Shown in pieces: positions 1-8,314 of a DNA stretch of 64,000 bases (its first letter is position 1; every line of letters begins with the position of its first letter). The notes under the pieces are model-generated. The model ran no database searches. It was not told where the DNA came from and saw only the letters and a program-made list of their open reading frames with translations. Source of the stretch: SZAS-79 sp964599095 (GTDB taxonomy: Bacteria > Pseudomonadota > Gammaproteobacteria > Burkholderiales > SG8-39); contig CAZREB010000001.1 of the NCBI GenBank assembly GCA_964599095.1, positions 248,001 to 312,000 of the forward strand. Reading direction: 5' to 3'. The translations under genes and the position numbers were made by a program.

Positions 1-1
1 C

Positions 2-1288
2 GATACGCTGGCGGCCGGAATCGCCGGCGCGAAGACCGAGGTCGTCGACGCGGCGCTGAAGGCCGCGCAGGTCTCGGTCGAGGCGACGAGCGGCTCGGCG
101 GCGCTGTGGGGCCGCCCCGAGACGCTGCCGGGGCCGATGGCCGCGATGGTCAACGGCACCGCGGCGCATGCGCTCGAACTCGACGATTTCGGCGGTTGCG
201 GCCACTCGGGCGCGGTGGTTACGCCCGCGCTGTGCGCGCTGGCCGGCCGTCTCACCTTCAGCGGCAAAGAGGCGATCACGGCGATGCTCGCCGGGTATGA
301 CCTCGCCGCGCGCACGCTCGAAGGCGCCGGCGGCTATCGGCCGGTCAACGACCTCGGGTGGCATTCCACCGGCATCTGCGGCAGCTTCGGCGCGGCGGCT
401 GCCAGTGCGAAGCTGATGGGCCTCGATGCCGAGCGCTTTGCCGATGCGCTCGGCATCGCCGGGACTTTCACCGGCGGTATCTGGGCCTTCCTCGCCGACG
501 GTGCGATGACCAAGCGATTCCATCCCGGCAAGGCGTCCGAGAACGGGCTGTCGGCCGCGCTACTTGCGCAGGCCGGCATGACCGGGCCGCGCAAGGTGCT
601 CGAAGCCGAGTGGGGTGGGTTCTACTCGACCTACGCACGGGACAAGGCCACGCCCGAAGCCACGCTTCTGGGCCTGGGCAAGGAATTTCGCATCGCGCGC
701 TCCGGCATGAAGCCTTACGCGTGCTGCCGCGGCCTTCACGCCTGCCAGGACACGTTGTTCGAGCTGATGCCGGAACTCGGGGTCTCCAGCAGCCAGATTG
801 CCGGCATGGTGGTCCACGGCAACGACCAGTACCGGCTGCAGTTCGACCGCATGGAAGTCACCAACATGCTGGAAGCGCAGTTCAGCATCCAGTACGCGCT
901 GGCAGTGGGCGCCACCAGCGGCCGCGGCACGCTCGACCAGTTCTCGCCGCTGCGCACCGGCGAGCCGGAAGTGCGGCGGCTGATGGGCGCGACGCAGGTG
1001 CTGGCCGATCGCGTCGTGAAACCCGGCGAATACCCGCCGCTCGAGCTGGTGCTTTCGGACGGGCGGCGCATCGAGCGGCATACGAAATTCGCCAGGGGCG
1101 CGCCGGAACGGCCGCTGACCGACGACGAGCTGCACGTCAAGGTCTCGTCCCTGCTCGTGCCCGCCCTCGGCGCTGCGCGTGCGCGTGAGTTGGCCGACTG
1201 CGTGGCGAACCTCGAATCGGTAAAGGACTTCCGCGACCTCGTCCGGCTGCTGGTGCCGCAAGCGCACGGCATGAACAAGGCGGCCTAG
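2..1288 (+). CDS. MmgE/PrpD family protein (3' part; start lies upstream)
   Basis: The frame is open from the window edge, so the start is missing; 428 C-terminal residues are visible against a usual family length of about 450. It shows the family signature VNGTAAHALELDD at visible residues 50-62 and FHPGKASENG at 173-182. MmgE/PrpD members include 2-methylcitrate dehydratase and cis-aconitate decarboxylase, but many have unknown substrates. No prpB or prpC is visible nearby, so a methylcitrate role is not supported. The TAG stop shares one base with the GTG of the following permease gene, which suggests co-translation with a peptide-type ABC transporter and a catabolic role on an imported organic acid or amide (inference). 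Confidence 0.85.
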   Translation, partial: DTLAAGIAGAKTEVVDAALKAAQVSVEATSGSAALWGRPETLPGPMAAMVNGTAAHALELDDFGGCGHSGAVVTPALCALAGRLTFSGKEAITAMLAGYDLAARTLEGAGGYRPVNDLGWHSTGICGSFGAAAASAKLMGLDAERFADALGIAGTFTGGIWAFLADGAMTKRFHPGKASENGLSAALLAQAGMTGPRKVLEAEWGGFYSTYARDKATPEATLLGLGKEFRIARSGMKPYACCRGLHACQDTLFELMPELGVSSSQIAGMVVHGNDQYRLQFDRMEVTNMLEAQFSIQYALAVGATSGRGTLDQFSPLRTGEPEVRRLMGATQVLADRVVKPGEYPPLELVLSDGRRIERHTKFARGAPERPLTDDELHVKVSSLLVPALGAARARELADCVANLESVKDFRDLVRLLVPQAHGMNKAA

Positions 1289-2268
1289 TGCGCCGCTACA
1301 TCCTCGCCCGGCTCGCATGGGCCGGGCCGATCGTGCTCGCGATCGTCGTCGTCACGTTCCTGATCATCCATATCGTCCCGGGCGACCCGATCCAGGCACT
1401 GGTAGGCGACTTCCCGACACCGCCGGGTTATGCCGAGCAGGTCCGCAAGGACTTCGGCCTCGACCAGCCGGTGGCCACGCAACTGTGGCTGTACCTGTCG
1501 AACCTCGCAAAGGGCAACCTCGGTTTCTCGTTCTCCAACCGGCAGCCGGTGCTCGGCTTGGTGCTCGACCGTGCCCAGTACACGCTGCTCATCATGATTC
1601 CGGCACTCACGCTGGCGGCCCTCGCCGGCGTTGCGATGGCGCTTGCCGCCGCGCCGCGCGCCGGCGGCCTTCTTGACAGCGGGATCACGGCCCTCAGCGT
1701 GGCCGGCTTCTCGATCCCGATCTTCTGGCTCGGTCAGATTCTCGTCATCGCGCTCGCGATCCAGCTGCCATGGCTTCCCGCGCAGGGCATGGTCTCGGCA
1801 CGCGAGACGCTGCAGGGCTGGCCGTGGGTGCGCGACGTTCTCTGGCACATGGTGCTGCCGGTGTTCAGCATCACGATCTTCTACGTCGCAATCGTGGCGC
1901 GGGTCGCACGGGCGAGTGTGCTCGAAGCGCTGTCGCAGGATTTCGTGCTGACCGCACGGGCCAAGGGCCTGTCGCGCCGGTCCGTGCTCTGGCAGCACGT
2001 GCTGCCGAACGCGATGATCCCGGTCGTCACGGTGATCGGCTACAACTTCGGCCACTCGCTTACCGGCGCAATCCTGGTCGAGACGGTATTCGCCTGGCCG
2101 GGCCTGGGCAACCTTTTCATCACCTCGATCGGCAACCGCGACTACCCGGTGCTGGTCGGGATCTTCCTCGTCACCGCGATCGCCGTGGTGGTGGCGAACC
2201 TGGTCACCGACATCCTGTACGCGGTCCTCGATCCGCGCGTGCGTTCGAGTTATGGGAAGAATGCCTAG
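1288..2268 (+). CDS. ABC transporter permease, DppB/OppB type
   Basis: 326 residues, typical for DppB-type permeases of dipeptide, oligopeptide or nickel importers in the inner membrane. An N-terminal membrane helix (about residues 12-30) ends in the family motif HIVPGDP, and five further hydrophobic segments follow. The cytoplasmic EAA loop that docks on the ATPase is visible at about 213-235 (EALSQDFVLTARAKG, then HVLPNA). The GTG start overlaps the upstream stop by one base. The next permease starts inside this gene, so the transporter is one translationally coupled unit. The substrate cannot be read from the sequence. Confidence 0.92.
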   Translation: MRRYILARLAWAGPIVLAIVVVTFLIIHIVPGDPIQALVGDFPTPPGYAEQVRKDFGLDQPVATQLWLYLSNLAKGNLGFSFSNRQPVLGLVLDRAQYTLLIMIPALTLAALAGVAMALAAAPRAGGLLDSGITALSVAGFSIPIFWLGQILVIALAIQLPWLPAQGMVSARETLQGWPWVRDVLWHMVLPVFSITIFYVAIVARVARASVLEALSQDFVLTARAKGLSRRSVLWQHVLPNAMIPVVTVIGYNFGHSLTGAILVETVFAWPGLGNLFITSIGNRDYPVLVGIFLVTAIAVVVANLVTDILYAVLDPRVRSSYGKNA

Positions 2269-3088
2269 GTTCGTGCAGCGCTTCTTCGCGTATCGCGCAG
2301 GCGTTGCGTCAGGCGCGTACGTCGCGCTACTGGCCCTGGTCGCCGTCACCTCCTTGCTGGTGCCGGGAATCGATCCCCACCAGATTTCCGACCAGGCGAT
2401 GGCGGCACCGTCGCTGGAGCACCTGCTCGGCACGGACGAACTGGGCCGCGACATGCTCACGGGGATCCTCTACGGCACCCAGGTCTCCCTCGCCGTCGGC
2501 GTGAGCGCCGCGATCGGCGCAACGCTGCTCGGAGTCCTCCTCGGCGCTGCGGCCGGATTCTACGGGGGGTGGCTCGACCTTGCCGTGATGCGGGTCGCGG
2601 AAATGTTCCAGGTCGTGCCGAGCTTCATCCTCGCCGCGGTGATCGTCGCGTTGTCCGGCACCGGGCTCGCGCAGGTGGTCGCGGTGATCATGCTGCTCGC
2701 CTGGCCGCAGATCGCGCGCATCACGCGTGGCGAGGTCATGCGCATCAAGCAACTGGAGTTCGTGGACGCGGTGCGGTGCCTGGGCAGGCGCGAATGGGAG
2801 ATCCTCGCCTCCGAGGTAGTGCCGAACGCCATGGCACCGGTTCTTGCGGCCGGCACGCTCGTCGTCGCGCAGGCGATCCTGCTGGAAGCGTCGCTCTCGT
2901 TCCTCGGCCTCTCGTCGGCGGACATCATCAGCTGGGGCCGCATGCTGAACGCCGGGCAGCGGTTCCTTTTCAATGCGTGGTGGATGTCGGTATTCCCGGG
3001 TCTGGCGATCTTCCTGACGGTGCTGGCCTTCAACCTGCTGGGCGACGCGATCGGCTCGGCGCTGAACCCGCGTACGGTGACGCACTAG
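2252..3088 (+). CDS. ABC transporter permease, DppC/OppC type
   Basis: 278 residues, the usual DppC length. It has the N-terminal helix, the conserved GTDELGRDMLTGILYGTQVS segment of DppC proteins, and the EAA loop at about 170-195 (FVDAVRCLGRREWEI followed by EVVPNAM). It would pair with the DppB-type subunit to form the membrane channel. The ATG at 2252 lies 17 bases inside the upstream gene; a second in-frame ATG at 2261 is equally possible and would remove three residues. It is followed one base later by the first ATPase gene. Confidence 0.92.
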   Translation: MGRMPRFVQRFFAYRAGVASGAYVALLALVAVTSLLVPGIDPHQISDQAMAAPSLEHLLGTDELGRDMLTGILYGTQVSLAVGVSAAIGATLLGVLLGAAAGFYGGWLDLAVMRVAEMFQVVPSFILAAVIVALSGTGLAQVVAVIMLLAWPQIARITRGEVMRIKQLEFVDAVRCLGRREWEILASEVVPNAMAPVLAAGTLVVAQAILLEASLSFLGLSSADIISWGRMLNAGQRFLFNAWWMSVFPGLAIFLTVLAFNLLGDAIGSALNPRTVTH

Positions 3089-3089
3089 G

Positions 3090-4061
3090 ATGGCGAACAT
3101 CCTCGAACTCGAGGCGCTGCGCCTTGCGTACCGCGCCCGCGGGACGGTCGCCTATGCGATGAACGATGTTTCGCTCGTGGTCGGCGAGGGCGAAGCCGTC
3201 GGCCTGGTCGGCGAATCCGGCTCGGGCAAATCGACGCTTGCGCGAGCCACGCTGGGCCTCACGCCGCGCAGGATCGCGACCATCGAATCCGGGCGCCTGC
3301 TGATCGGCGGCGTCGACGTCACGCGCTACAGCGAGGACCAATGGCAGGCGATGCGCGGCAATCCGGTCGCGATGGTGTTCCAGGATCCGCTCTCCTACCT
3401 CAACCCGGTCATGCGCGTCGGCCGGCAGATCGCCGAGAGTGTGCGGGTCCATGCGGCCGGCGCGCCCCGCGCCGGGAGCGTGTCCGCCCGCGTCGCCGAA
3501 CTGCTGGCCCTCGTGAAGCTGCCGGCCTCGGCTGCTGAAGCCTACCCGCACGAGCTTTCGGGCGGCATGCGGCAGCGTGCGCTGCTGGCCGTCGCGCTTG
3601 GCTGCGGTCCGCAACTGCTCGTGGCCGATGAGCCGACGACTGCGCTGGACGTCACGACGCAGGCCGAGATCCTCTCGCTCATCCGCGAACTCCGCGAGCG
3701 CCTCGGCATGGCGCTGCTCCTGATCTCGCACGACCTCGGCATCGTCGCCTCGGCGTGCGACCGGATCTACGTGATGTACGCCGGGCACGTGGTGGAATGG
3801 GGCACCACCGCGGACGTATTCCGTCGCCCGGCCCATCCGTACACCGTCGGTCTCCTGAAGGCGGCACAGGCAGCGCGCAACAACGAAGGCCGCTTTGCGA
3901 CGATTGCGGGCGACCCGCCGAACCTGTCCGAGCTCTCGCCGGGCTGCCCATTCACGCCGCGCTGCCCTCAGGCGCGCACCGAATGCGCACAGTCGATGCC
4001 GCAGCCGGGCCCGGCCAGGAACGCCGGTGCCCAGACGGTGCGCTGCTGGGCGCACAGATAG
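3090..4061 (+). CDS. ABC transporter ATP-binding protein, DppD/OppD type
   Basis: 323 residues. Walker A GESGSGKST is at about 41-49, the ABC signature LSGGMRQR at about 156-163 and Walker B LLVADEPT at about 176-183. The C-terminal extension GCPFTPRCPQARTEC is the cysteine-bearing oligopeptide/dipeptide C-terminal domain specific to DppD/OppD ATPases, some of which bind an iron-sulfur cluster there. It follows the DppC gene by one base and precedes the second ATPase by ten bases. It powers import together with the DppF-like partner. Confidence 0.93.
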   Translation: MANILELEALRLAYRARGTVAYAMNDVSLVVGEGEAVGLVGESGSGKSTLARATLGLTPRRIATIESGRLLIGGVDVTRYSEDQWQAMRGNPVAMVFQDPLSYLNPVMRVGRQIAESVRVHAAGAPRAGSVSARVAELLALVKLPASAAEAYPHELSGGMRQRALLAVALGCGPQLLVADEPTTALDVTTQAEILSLIRELRERLGMALLLISHDLGIVASACDRIYVMYAGHVVEWGTTADVFRRPAHPYTVGLLKAAQAARNNEGRFATIAGDPPNLSELSPGCPFTPRCPQARTECAQSMPQPGPARNAGAQTVRCWAHR

Positions 4062-4071
4062 CGGCGATGCC

Positions 4072-4860
4072 ATGACCGAACCGATCCTGAAGCTCGAGAA
4101 CATCGCGAAGACCTTCCGGCGCTCCGGGCAATCGCCGGTCCGGGCGGTCGACGACGTCAGCCTGGACGTCGGCCGCGGCGAGACGGTCGCGCTGGTCGGC
4201 GAAAGCGGTTCGGGCAAGTCGACGCTCGGGCGCATCGCGCTCGGCCTGCTTGCGCCCGACAGCGGGCGCGTGGTGCTCGAAGGCAAGGTGCTGGGCGAGC
4301 TTCGCGACGATGAGTTGCGCCGCGCGCGCGTCGCGATGCAGCCGATCTTCCAGGACGCTTCATCCTCGCTCAACCCGCGCCGCCCGGTCCGCGAGCTGAT
4401 GGCGCAGGCCTTGCCGGACGCAAGGGGCGCGGTGGACGAACTCGCCGCGGCATTGCTCGACCGGGTGGGGCTTTCCCCGGGCCGCGATTACCTCGCCCGC
4501 TTCCCGCACGAAATCTCCGGCGGGCAGCGCCAGCGGCTCGCGATTGCCCGCGCGCTGGCGATGAACCCGCGCCTGATCATCGCAGACGAGCCGCTGTCGG
4601 GCGCCGACGTGTCGATCCGCGGCCAGGTCCTCAACCTGCTGCTCGACATCAAGGAGGAGCGCGGCGTGGCCTACCTGATGATCACGCACGATATCTCGAT
4701 CGCACGCCATTTCGCCGACCGGGTGGCGGTGATGCAGCGAGGCGTCATCGTCGAGAGCGGCCCGGCGGCACAAGTGCTGACCGCGCCATCGCATCCCTAT
4801 ACCCGGCAGCTGGTGGCGGCGGTACCGGTCCTGGACGCCCCGGAACCGGCGGGCGCCTGA
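4072..4860 (+). CDS. ABC transporter ATP-binding protein, DppF/OppF type
   Basis: 262 residues from the ATG at 4072; the frame is open further upstream, but that part is arginine-rich and overlaps dppD, so it is not counted. Walker A GESGSGKST is at 43-51, the signature ISGGQRQR at about 148-155 and Walker B LIIADEPLSG follows. It is shorter than classical DppF (about 330) because it lacks the cysteine-containing C-terminal extension seen in its DppD partner. It is the last gene of the transporter unit. No periplasmic binding protein follows, so that gene presumably lies upstream of the window (inference). Confidence 0.9.
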   Translation: MTEPILKLENIAKTFRRSGQSPVRAVDDVSLDVGRGETVALVGESGSGKSTLGRIALGLLAPDSGRVVLEGKVLGELRDDELRRARVAMQPIFQDASSSLNPRRPVRELMAQALPDARGAVDELAAALLDRVGLSPGRDYLARFPHEISGGQRQRLAIARALAMNPRLIIADEPLSGADVSIRGQVLNLLLDIKEERGVAYLMITHDISIARHFADRVAVMQRGVIVESGPAAQVLTAPSHPYTRQLVAAVPVLDAPEPAGA

Positions 4861-4882
4861 CCGGGAATGTACCGGTACCGGT

Positions 4883-4916
4883 AAAAAATAACCCGGAGCG
4901 CCAATATCGGCGCGGG
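4883..4916 (-). terminator. probable intrinsic terminator of the Mrr-like gene
   Basis: Read on the minus strand, an imperfect hairpin (CCC and GCGCC arms pairing with GGCGC and GGG, loop GATATT) is followed by TTATTTTTT. It lies 32 bases past the stop of the minus-strand gene ending at 4948 and in the convergent gap with the ABC transporter. The plus strand shows no comparable U-run. The bulged stem keeps confidence moderate. Confidence 0.5.
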
Positions 4917-4947
4917 GGTTTGGAAAAAAAGTTCCGAATTCGGGCCG

Positions 4948-5559
4948 CTAGCGGATTGCCTGGGCCTTGTCCGCGGGGGCCGGGATCCGCGGCACCAGCT
5001 GCGCCAGGCCCGCTGCATCGAGCAGCCGGATCTTCCTTCCGGCAGCAAATGCGCGGGCGGTCTCGCTCACCTCACCGGCAGCGACATAGATCGCCTCGTG
5101 CGCCTCCTGCGCCTGCCTGGCCGCTTCGAGTTCGCGCAGCGGCTCGATGCCGGTGCGGGCGACCTTCCAGCGCTTGCAGGCAACCAGCGTTACGCGGCCG
5201 GCCTTCGTAAGCGAGAGATCCGCGCCGTTGCGGGCGATGCGCTCGACCTCGCACCCGTCGCGCCGGAAAGCGTCCTCCAGCACGGCCGAGAATTCCTGCG
5301 AAGACAGCGCGCGCAGTGCCTCGAGCTTCGCGGCCACCTTGGCTTCGCTCGGCATGCGCAGATTCTTCCAGAGCACGTTGGCCGCGATGAGCGCAAAGGG
5401 CAGCGCTACGAAGAACGCATAGGGGCCGTATTCCGCCGGCAGGGCGAGCCGGGCCGCGGCGAACAGTGCGGCTGCGATGCCGGCGCTGACCCACCACGGC
5501 GAGCGCAGCAGGACCGCAAAGATCGAGTTCTGGTTCATCTTGAGTTTCATGACCGGCAT
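4948..5559 (-). CDS. membrane-anchored Mrr-like restriction endonuclease-fold protein
   Basis: 203 residues from the ATG at 5559, chosen because GAGG lies just upstream; an ATG nine bases downstream is the alternative. Two membrane helices (about 22-40 and 45-63) precede a cytosolic Mrr-like nuclease domain (about 85-190). The D of the PD-(D/E)xK core is seen in GADLSL (112-117) and the K in VACKRWK (126-132), but the usual E or Q two residues before the lysine is Ala, so cleavage activity is uncertain. It stands alone, divergent from the acyl-CoA synthetase gene. Family assignment is good; function is unknown. Confidence 0.75.
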   Translation of the reverse strand: MPVMKLKMNQNSIFAVLLRSPWWVSAGIAAALFAAARLALPAEYGPYAFFVALPFALIAANVLWKNLRMPSEAKVAAKLEALRALSSQEFSAVLEDAFRRDGCEVERIARNGADLSLTKAGRVTLVACKRWKVARTGIEPLRELEAARQAQEAHEAIYVAAGEVSETARAFAAGRKIRLLDAAGLAQLVPRIPAPADKAQAIR

Positions 5560-5674
5560 CTTGCCTCGCTTCGCCGTCCCGCGCGAATGGCGAAATGCGA
5601 TGTGGCGCAGTCGCTCGCCGGGTCGCCCGTCGATTAAGATAGCCGGCGCAGCGACCCCCAAGGAGGAGCACCGC

Positions 5675-7228
5675 ATGCAGACCGTTCACGACCTCGTGCG
5701 CCTGGCGGCCGCGCGCCGGCCGGACCACCTCGCGATCGCGGATGACCGCACCGACAGGCGGCTGACTTATCGAGAACTGCTCGCAGAGATCGACGCCTAC
5801 GCGGCGGGATTCGCCGCACAGGGCCTCAGGGCGGGGCAGATCGTGGCCACCGTAATGCCCAACCTGTACGAGCACGCGCTGGTGCTCCTTTCCCTGCACC
5901 GGCTTGGCGTGGTGCCGGCCATGATCAATGCGCGGCTCAAGCCGGACGAGGCCGCCGGGCTCGTAAAGCAAGGGGGCATGGCGGGTGCAATCACGCTGCC
6001 GGACGAAGCCATGGTGCGGGCGCTCAAGGAAACGCTGCCGCAAGGCGCTCCGCTGATCACGGTGGGCGCGGGCCCGGCCGGGACGAAGACGCTGGACGCC
6101 TGCCGGGGGGACGCGAAGTCGATCGCCCCGTGGAAATCGCCCGATCCGGAGGGCCTGGCGTTTGTGCTCTACACCTCGGGCACTACCGGTCTTCCCAAAG
6201 GCGTGATGGTCCCGCATCGGGCGACCGATGCCCGCGTCCTTTACATGTCGATGCAATGCGGCGTCACGCACGGCACGCACAACAAGGTGCTCGGCCTGAT
6301 GCCGCTGTTTCACGCGGTCGGCTTCTTCTCCGGGCTGCTTGGGGCGCTGGCCTTCGACGGCACCTACCACCTGTGCTCGATGTTCGACCCGGCGCGTGCC
6401 GTGGAGGCGATCGAGCGCCATGGCATCACGCTGCTGTATGGGTCGCCGACGCATTTTCACGGTCTGCTCGCCGCGCCGAACTTCTCGGCCGAACGAATCC
6501 GGAGCGTGCAAACGGTGATCTACGCGGGAGCGGCCATGCCCGGCCCCCTGCTCGAGCGCGTGGCTGCCGCATTCCCGGGCCGGAAGATGACCAACATCTA
6601 CGGCACCACCGAGATCATGAACGGCCTGTATTTCCCGGAACCCGCCGGCCGGCCGCACCAGTACCGCCCCGGCTACTACTCCAACGTGCGGGTGGGACGC
6701 ATCGGCGGAACCGTCGAGGATGTGGCCGCAATCGGCGAAGAGGGCGAGTTGCTGATCGACGCGACGGCTGACGCCACCTTTCTCGGCTACCTGAACCGCC
6801 CTGATGCGACCGCCGAGAAGATGCAGGGCGGCTGGTATCGCACCGGCGACATCGCGGTGCGCAGGGAGGATGGCGACCTCGAAGTGCGCGGCCGCGTGGA
6901 CGACATGATCATTACCGGCGCCGAGAACGTGCACCCGTACGAGGTCGAGACCACCCTCGCCCGCCATACGGGCATCGCCGAGGTCGTGGTGCTCGGCGTG
7001 CCGGACGAACGCTGGGGAGAGATCGTCGTCGCCTGCGTGAAGCCCGGAGCGGCGCGGCCGAGCGAGGAGGACCTCGACCGCTTCTGCCGGGAGTCGACGC
7101 TCGCGAATTACAAGCGGCCGCGGGCCTACGTGTTCTTCGACGAGATCCCGCGCAATGCGGCCAACAAGGTGCTGCGCCGCGTGCTGCGCGAGAACGCACA
7201 TGCAGCCCTTGCGCAGAGGAAGACCTGA
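5675..7228 (+). CDS. AMP-dependent acyl-CoA synthetase/ligase
   Basis: 517 residues from an ATG preceded by a strong ribosome site (AAGGAGG at about 5660). It activates a carboxylic acid as acyl-AMP and then acyl-CoA. The phosphate-binding loop YTSGTTGLPKGVM is near 166-178, the adenine-site motif YGTTE at 309-313, the hinge YRTGD at 388-392, and the catalytic C-terminal lysine is in NKVLRRVLR near 498. Overall it resembles medium-chain or aromatic acid CoA ligases (FadD/CaiC group). The next gene, a Rieske oxygenase, starts two bases after the stop, so the two enzymes probably act on the same compound or its product (inference). Confidence 0.9.
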   Translation: MQTVHDLVRLAAARRPDHLAIADDRTDRRLTYRELLAEIDAYAAGFAAQGLRAGQIVATVMPNLYEHALVLLSLHRLGVVPAMINARLKPDEAAGLVKQGGMAGAITLPDEAMVRALKETLPQGAPLITVGAGPAGTKTLDACRGDAKSIAPWKSPDPEGLAFVLYTSGTTGLPKGVMVPHRATDARVLYMSMQCGVTHGTHNKVLGLMPLFHAVGFFSGLLGALAFDGTYHLCSMFDPARAVEAIERHGITLLYGSPTHFHGLLAAPNFSAERIRSVQTVIYAGAAMPGPLLERVAAAFPGRKMTNIYGTTEIMNGLYFPEPAGRPHQYRPGYYSNVRVGRIGGTVEDVAAIGEEGELLIDATADATFLGYLNRPDATAEKMQGGWYRTGDIAVRREDGDLEVRGRVDDMIITGAENVHPYEVETTLARHTGIAEVVVLGVPDERWGEIVVACVKPGAARPSEEDLDRFCRESTLANYKRPRAYVFFDEIPRNAANKVLRRVLRENAHAALAQRKT

Positions 7229-7230
7229 GC

Positions 7231-8301
7231 ATGTTCCTGAAGAACTGCTGGTACGTCGCCGCCTGGGCGGACGAAATCGGCCGACTGGCGATGCTGAGGC
7301 GCATCCTGCTCGGCGAGCCGGTCGTGCTTTACCGAAGGACCGACGGCAAGCCGGTGGCGCTGGAGGACCGCTGCTGCCACCGCCATGCGCCGCTGTCCAC
7401 CGGCCGGGTGCGCGGCGACAACCTCGAATGCGGCTACCACGGCTTCACCTACGATCCTTCGGGCAAGTGCGTGAAGATCCCCGCGGTGGACACGATCCCG
7501 CCGAACGCGCGGGTGAAGAGCTACCCGGTCGTCGAGCGGCATAAGATGGTCTGGATCTGGATGGGGGACCCGGCCCTGGCGGACGAATCGGCGATCGAGG
7601 ATTTCCACTGGCTGGACGACCCGGGATGGCGGTTCAAGGGCGAGCGGCTCGACCTGCCGGGCAACTACCTGCTGCTCGTCGAGAACCTGTGCGACCTCAC
7701 GCACCTGCCGTTCGTGCATGCCTCTTCGCTCGGCACGACCGCGATCCCGCCCAAGGGAGGCCCGGCCGAGGTCCGCAAGGAGGGTAATGCGATCATCGTC
7801 GAGCGTTGGACCGAGAACGTGCCGGTGACCTCGTACTTCCGCGCGCTTGCAGGGTTTCCGCGCGACGCGATCGTCGACCGATGGATGCACCTCGTCTACA
7901 CGCCGCCTGCGTATGTGCGGCTGGACATCGGCGCGGCCCTGGCGGGCACGGGCGCGCGCTCCGGCGACCGCTCAAAGGGCGTGACCACGCGCAACCTGAA
8001 CGCGATCACGCCCGAGACTGACAAGACCAGCCACTATTTCTGGGCCCAGGCGCAGAACTTCGGCACCGACGACCCGAGCATCTCGGACCTCGATTTCCGC
8101 CTGACGCACGGCGCTTTCCTCGAGGACCTGAAGATGATCGCCGGCCAGCAGCAGAACATCGACCTCGACCCGTCGGTACCGCGCGTAAACATCGCGACCG
8201 ACACCGGCGGCGTGCAGGCCCGGCGCGTGATCGAATCACTGATCGCAGCGGAAAAGGCCGGCACGGCAAGAAAGCTCGCGTCCCTGCCGCTGGTCCCCTG
8301 A
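7231..8301 (+). CDS. Rieske [2Fe-2S] aromatic-ring-type oxygenase, VanA-like
   Basis: 356 residues, the length of VanA-type oxygenase subunits (vanillate demethylase and relatives). The Rieske cluster ligands are C48-x-H50 and C67-x2-H70 (CGYHGF). The mononuclear iron site is DLTHLPFVH, with D155 bridging and H158 and H163 as ligands. Such enzymes hydroxylate or O-/N-demethylate aromatic or cyclic substrates and need a separate reductase, which is not seen here. The gene follows the CoA ligase by two bases. It is convergent with ychF, only 13 bases apart. Confidence 0.9.
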   Translation: MFLKNCWYVAAWADEIGRLAMLRRILLGEPVVLYRRTDGKPVALEDRCCHRHAPLSTGRVRGDNLECGYHGFTYDPSGKCVKIPAVDTIPPNARVKSYPVVERHKMVWIWMGDPALADESAIEDFHWLDDPGWRFKGERLDLPGNYLLLVENLCDLTHLPFVHASSLGTTAIPPKGGPAEVRKEGNAIIVERWTENVPVTSYFRALAGFPRDAIVDRWMHLVYTPPAYVRLDIGAALAGTGARSGDRSKGVTTRNLNAITPETDKTSHYFWAQAQNFGTDDPSISDLDFRLTHGAFLEDLKMIAGQQQNIDLDPSVPRVNIATDTGGVQARRVIESLIAAEKAGTARKLASLPLVP

Positions 8302-8314
8302 GCGGTACGCCGAC

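Noticed and set aside
2..1288. 2-methylcitrate dehydratase prpD
   Set aside because: Only the broad MmgE/PrpD family can be supported. There is no prpB, prpC or acn gene, and the neighbours are an ABC importer.
5072..7201. Open minus-strand frame of about 700 codons antisense to the acyl-CoA synthetase
   Set aside because: The plus strand has all adenylation motifs and a strong ribosome site. The antisense frame is a composition artefact.
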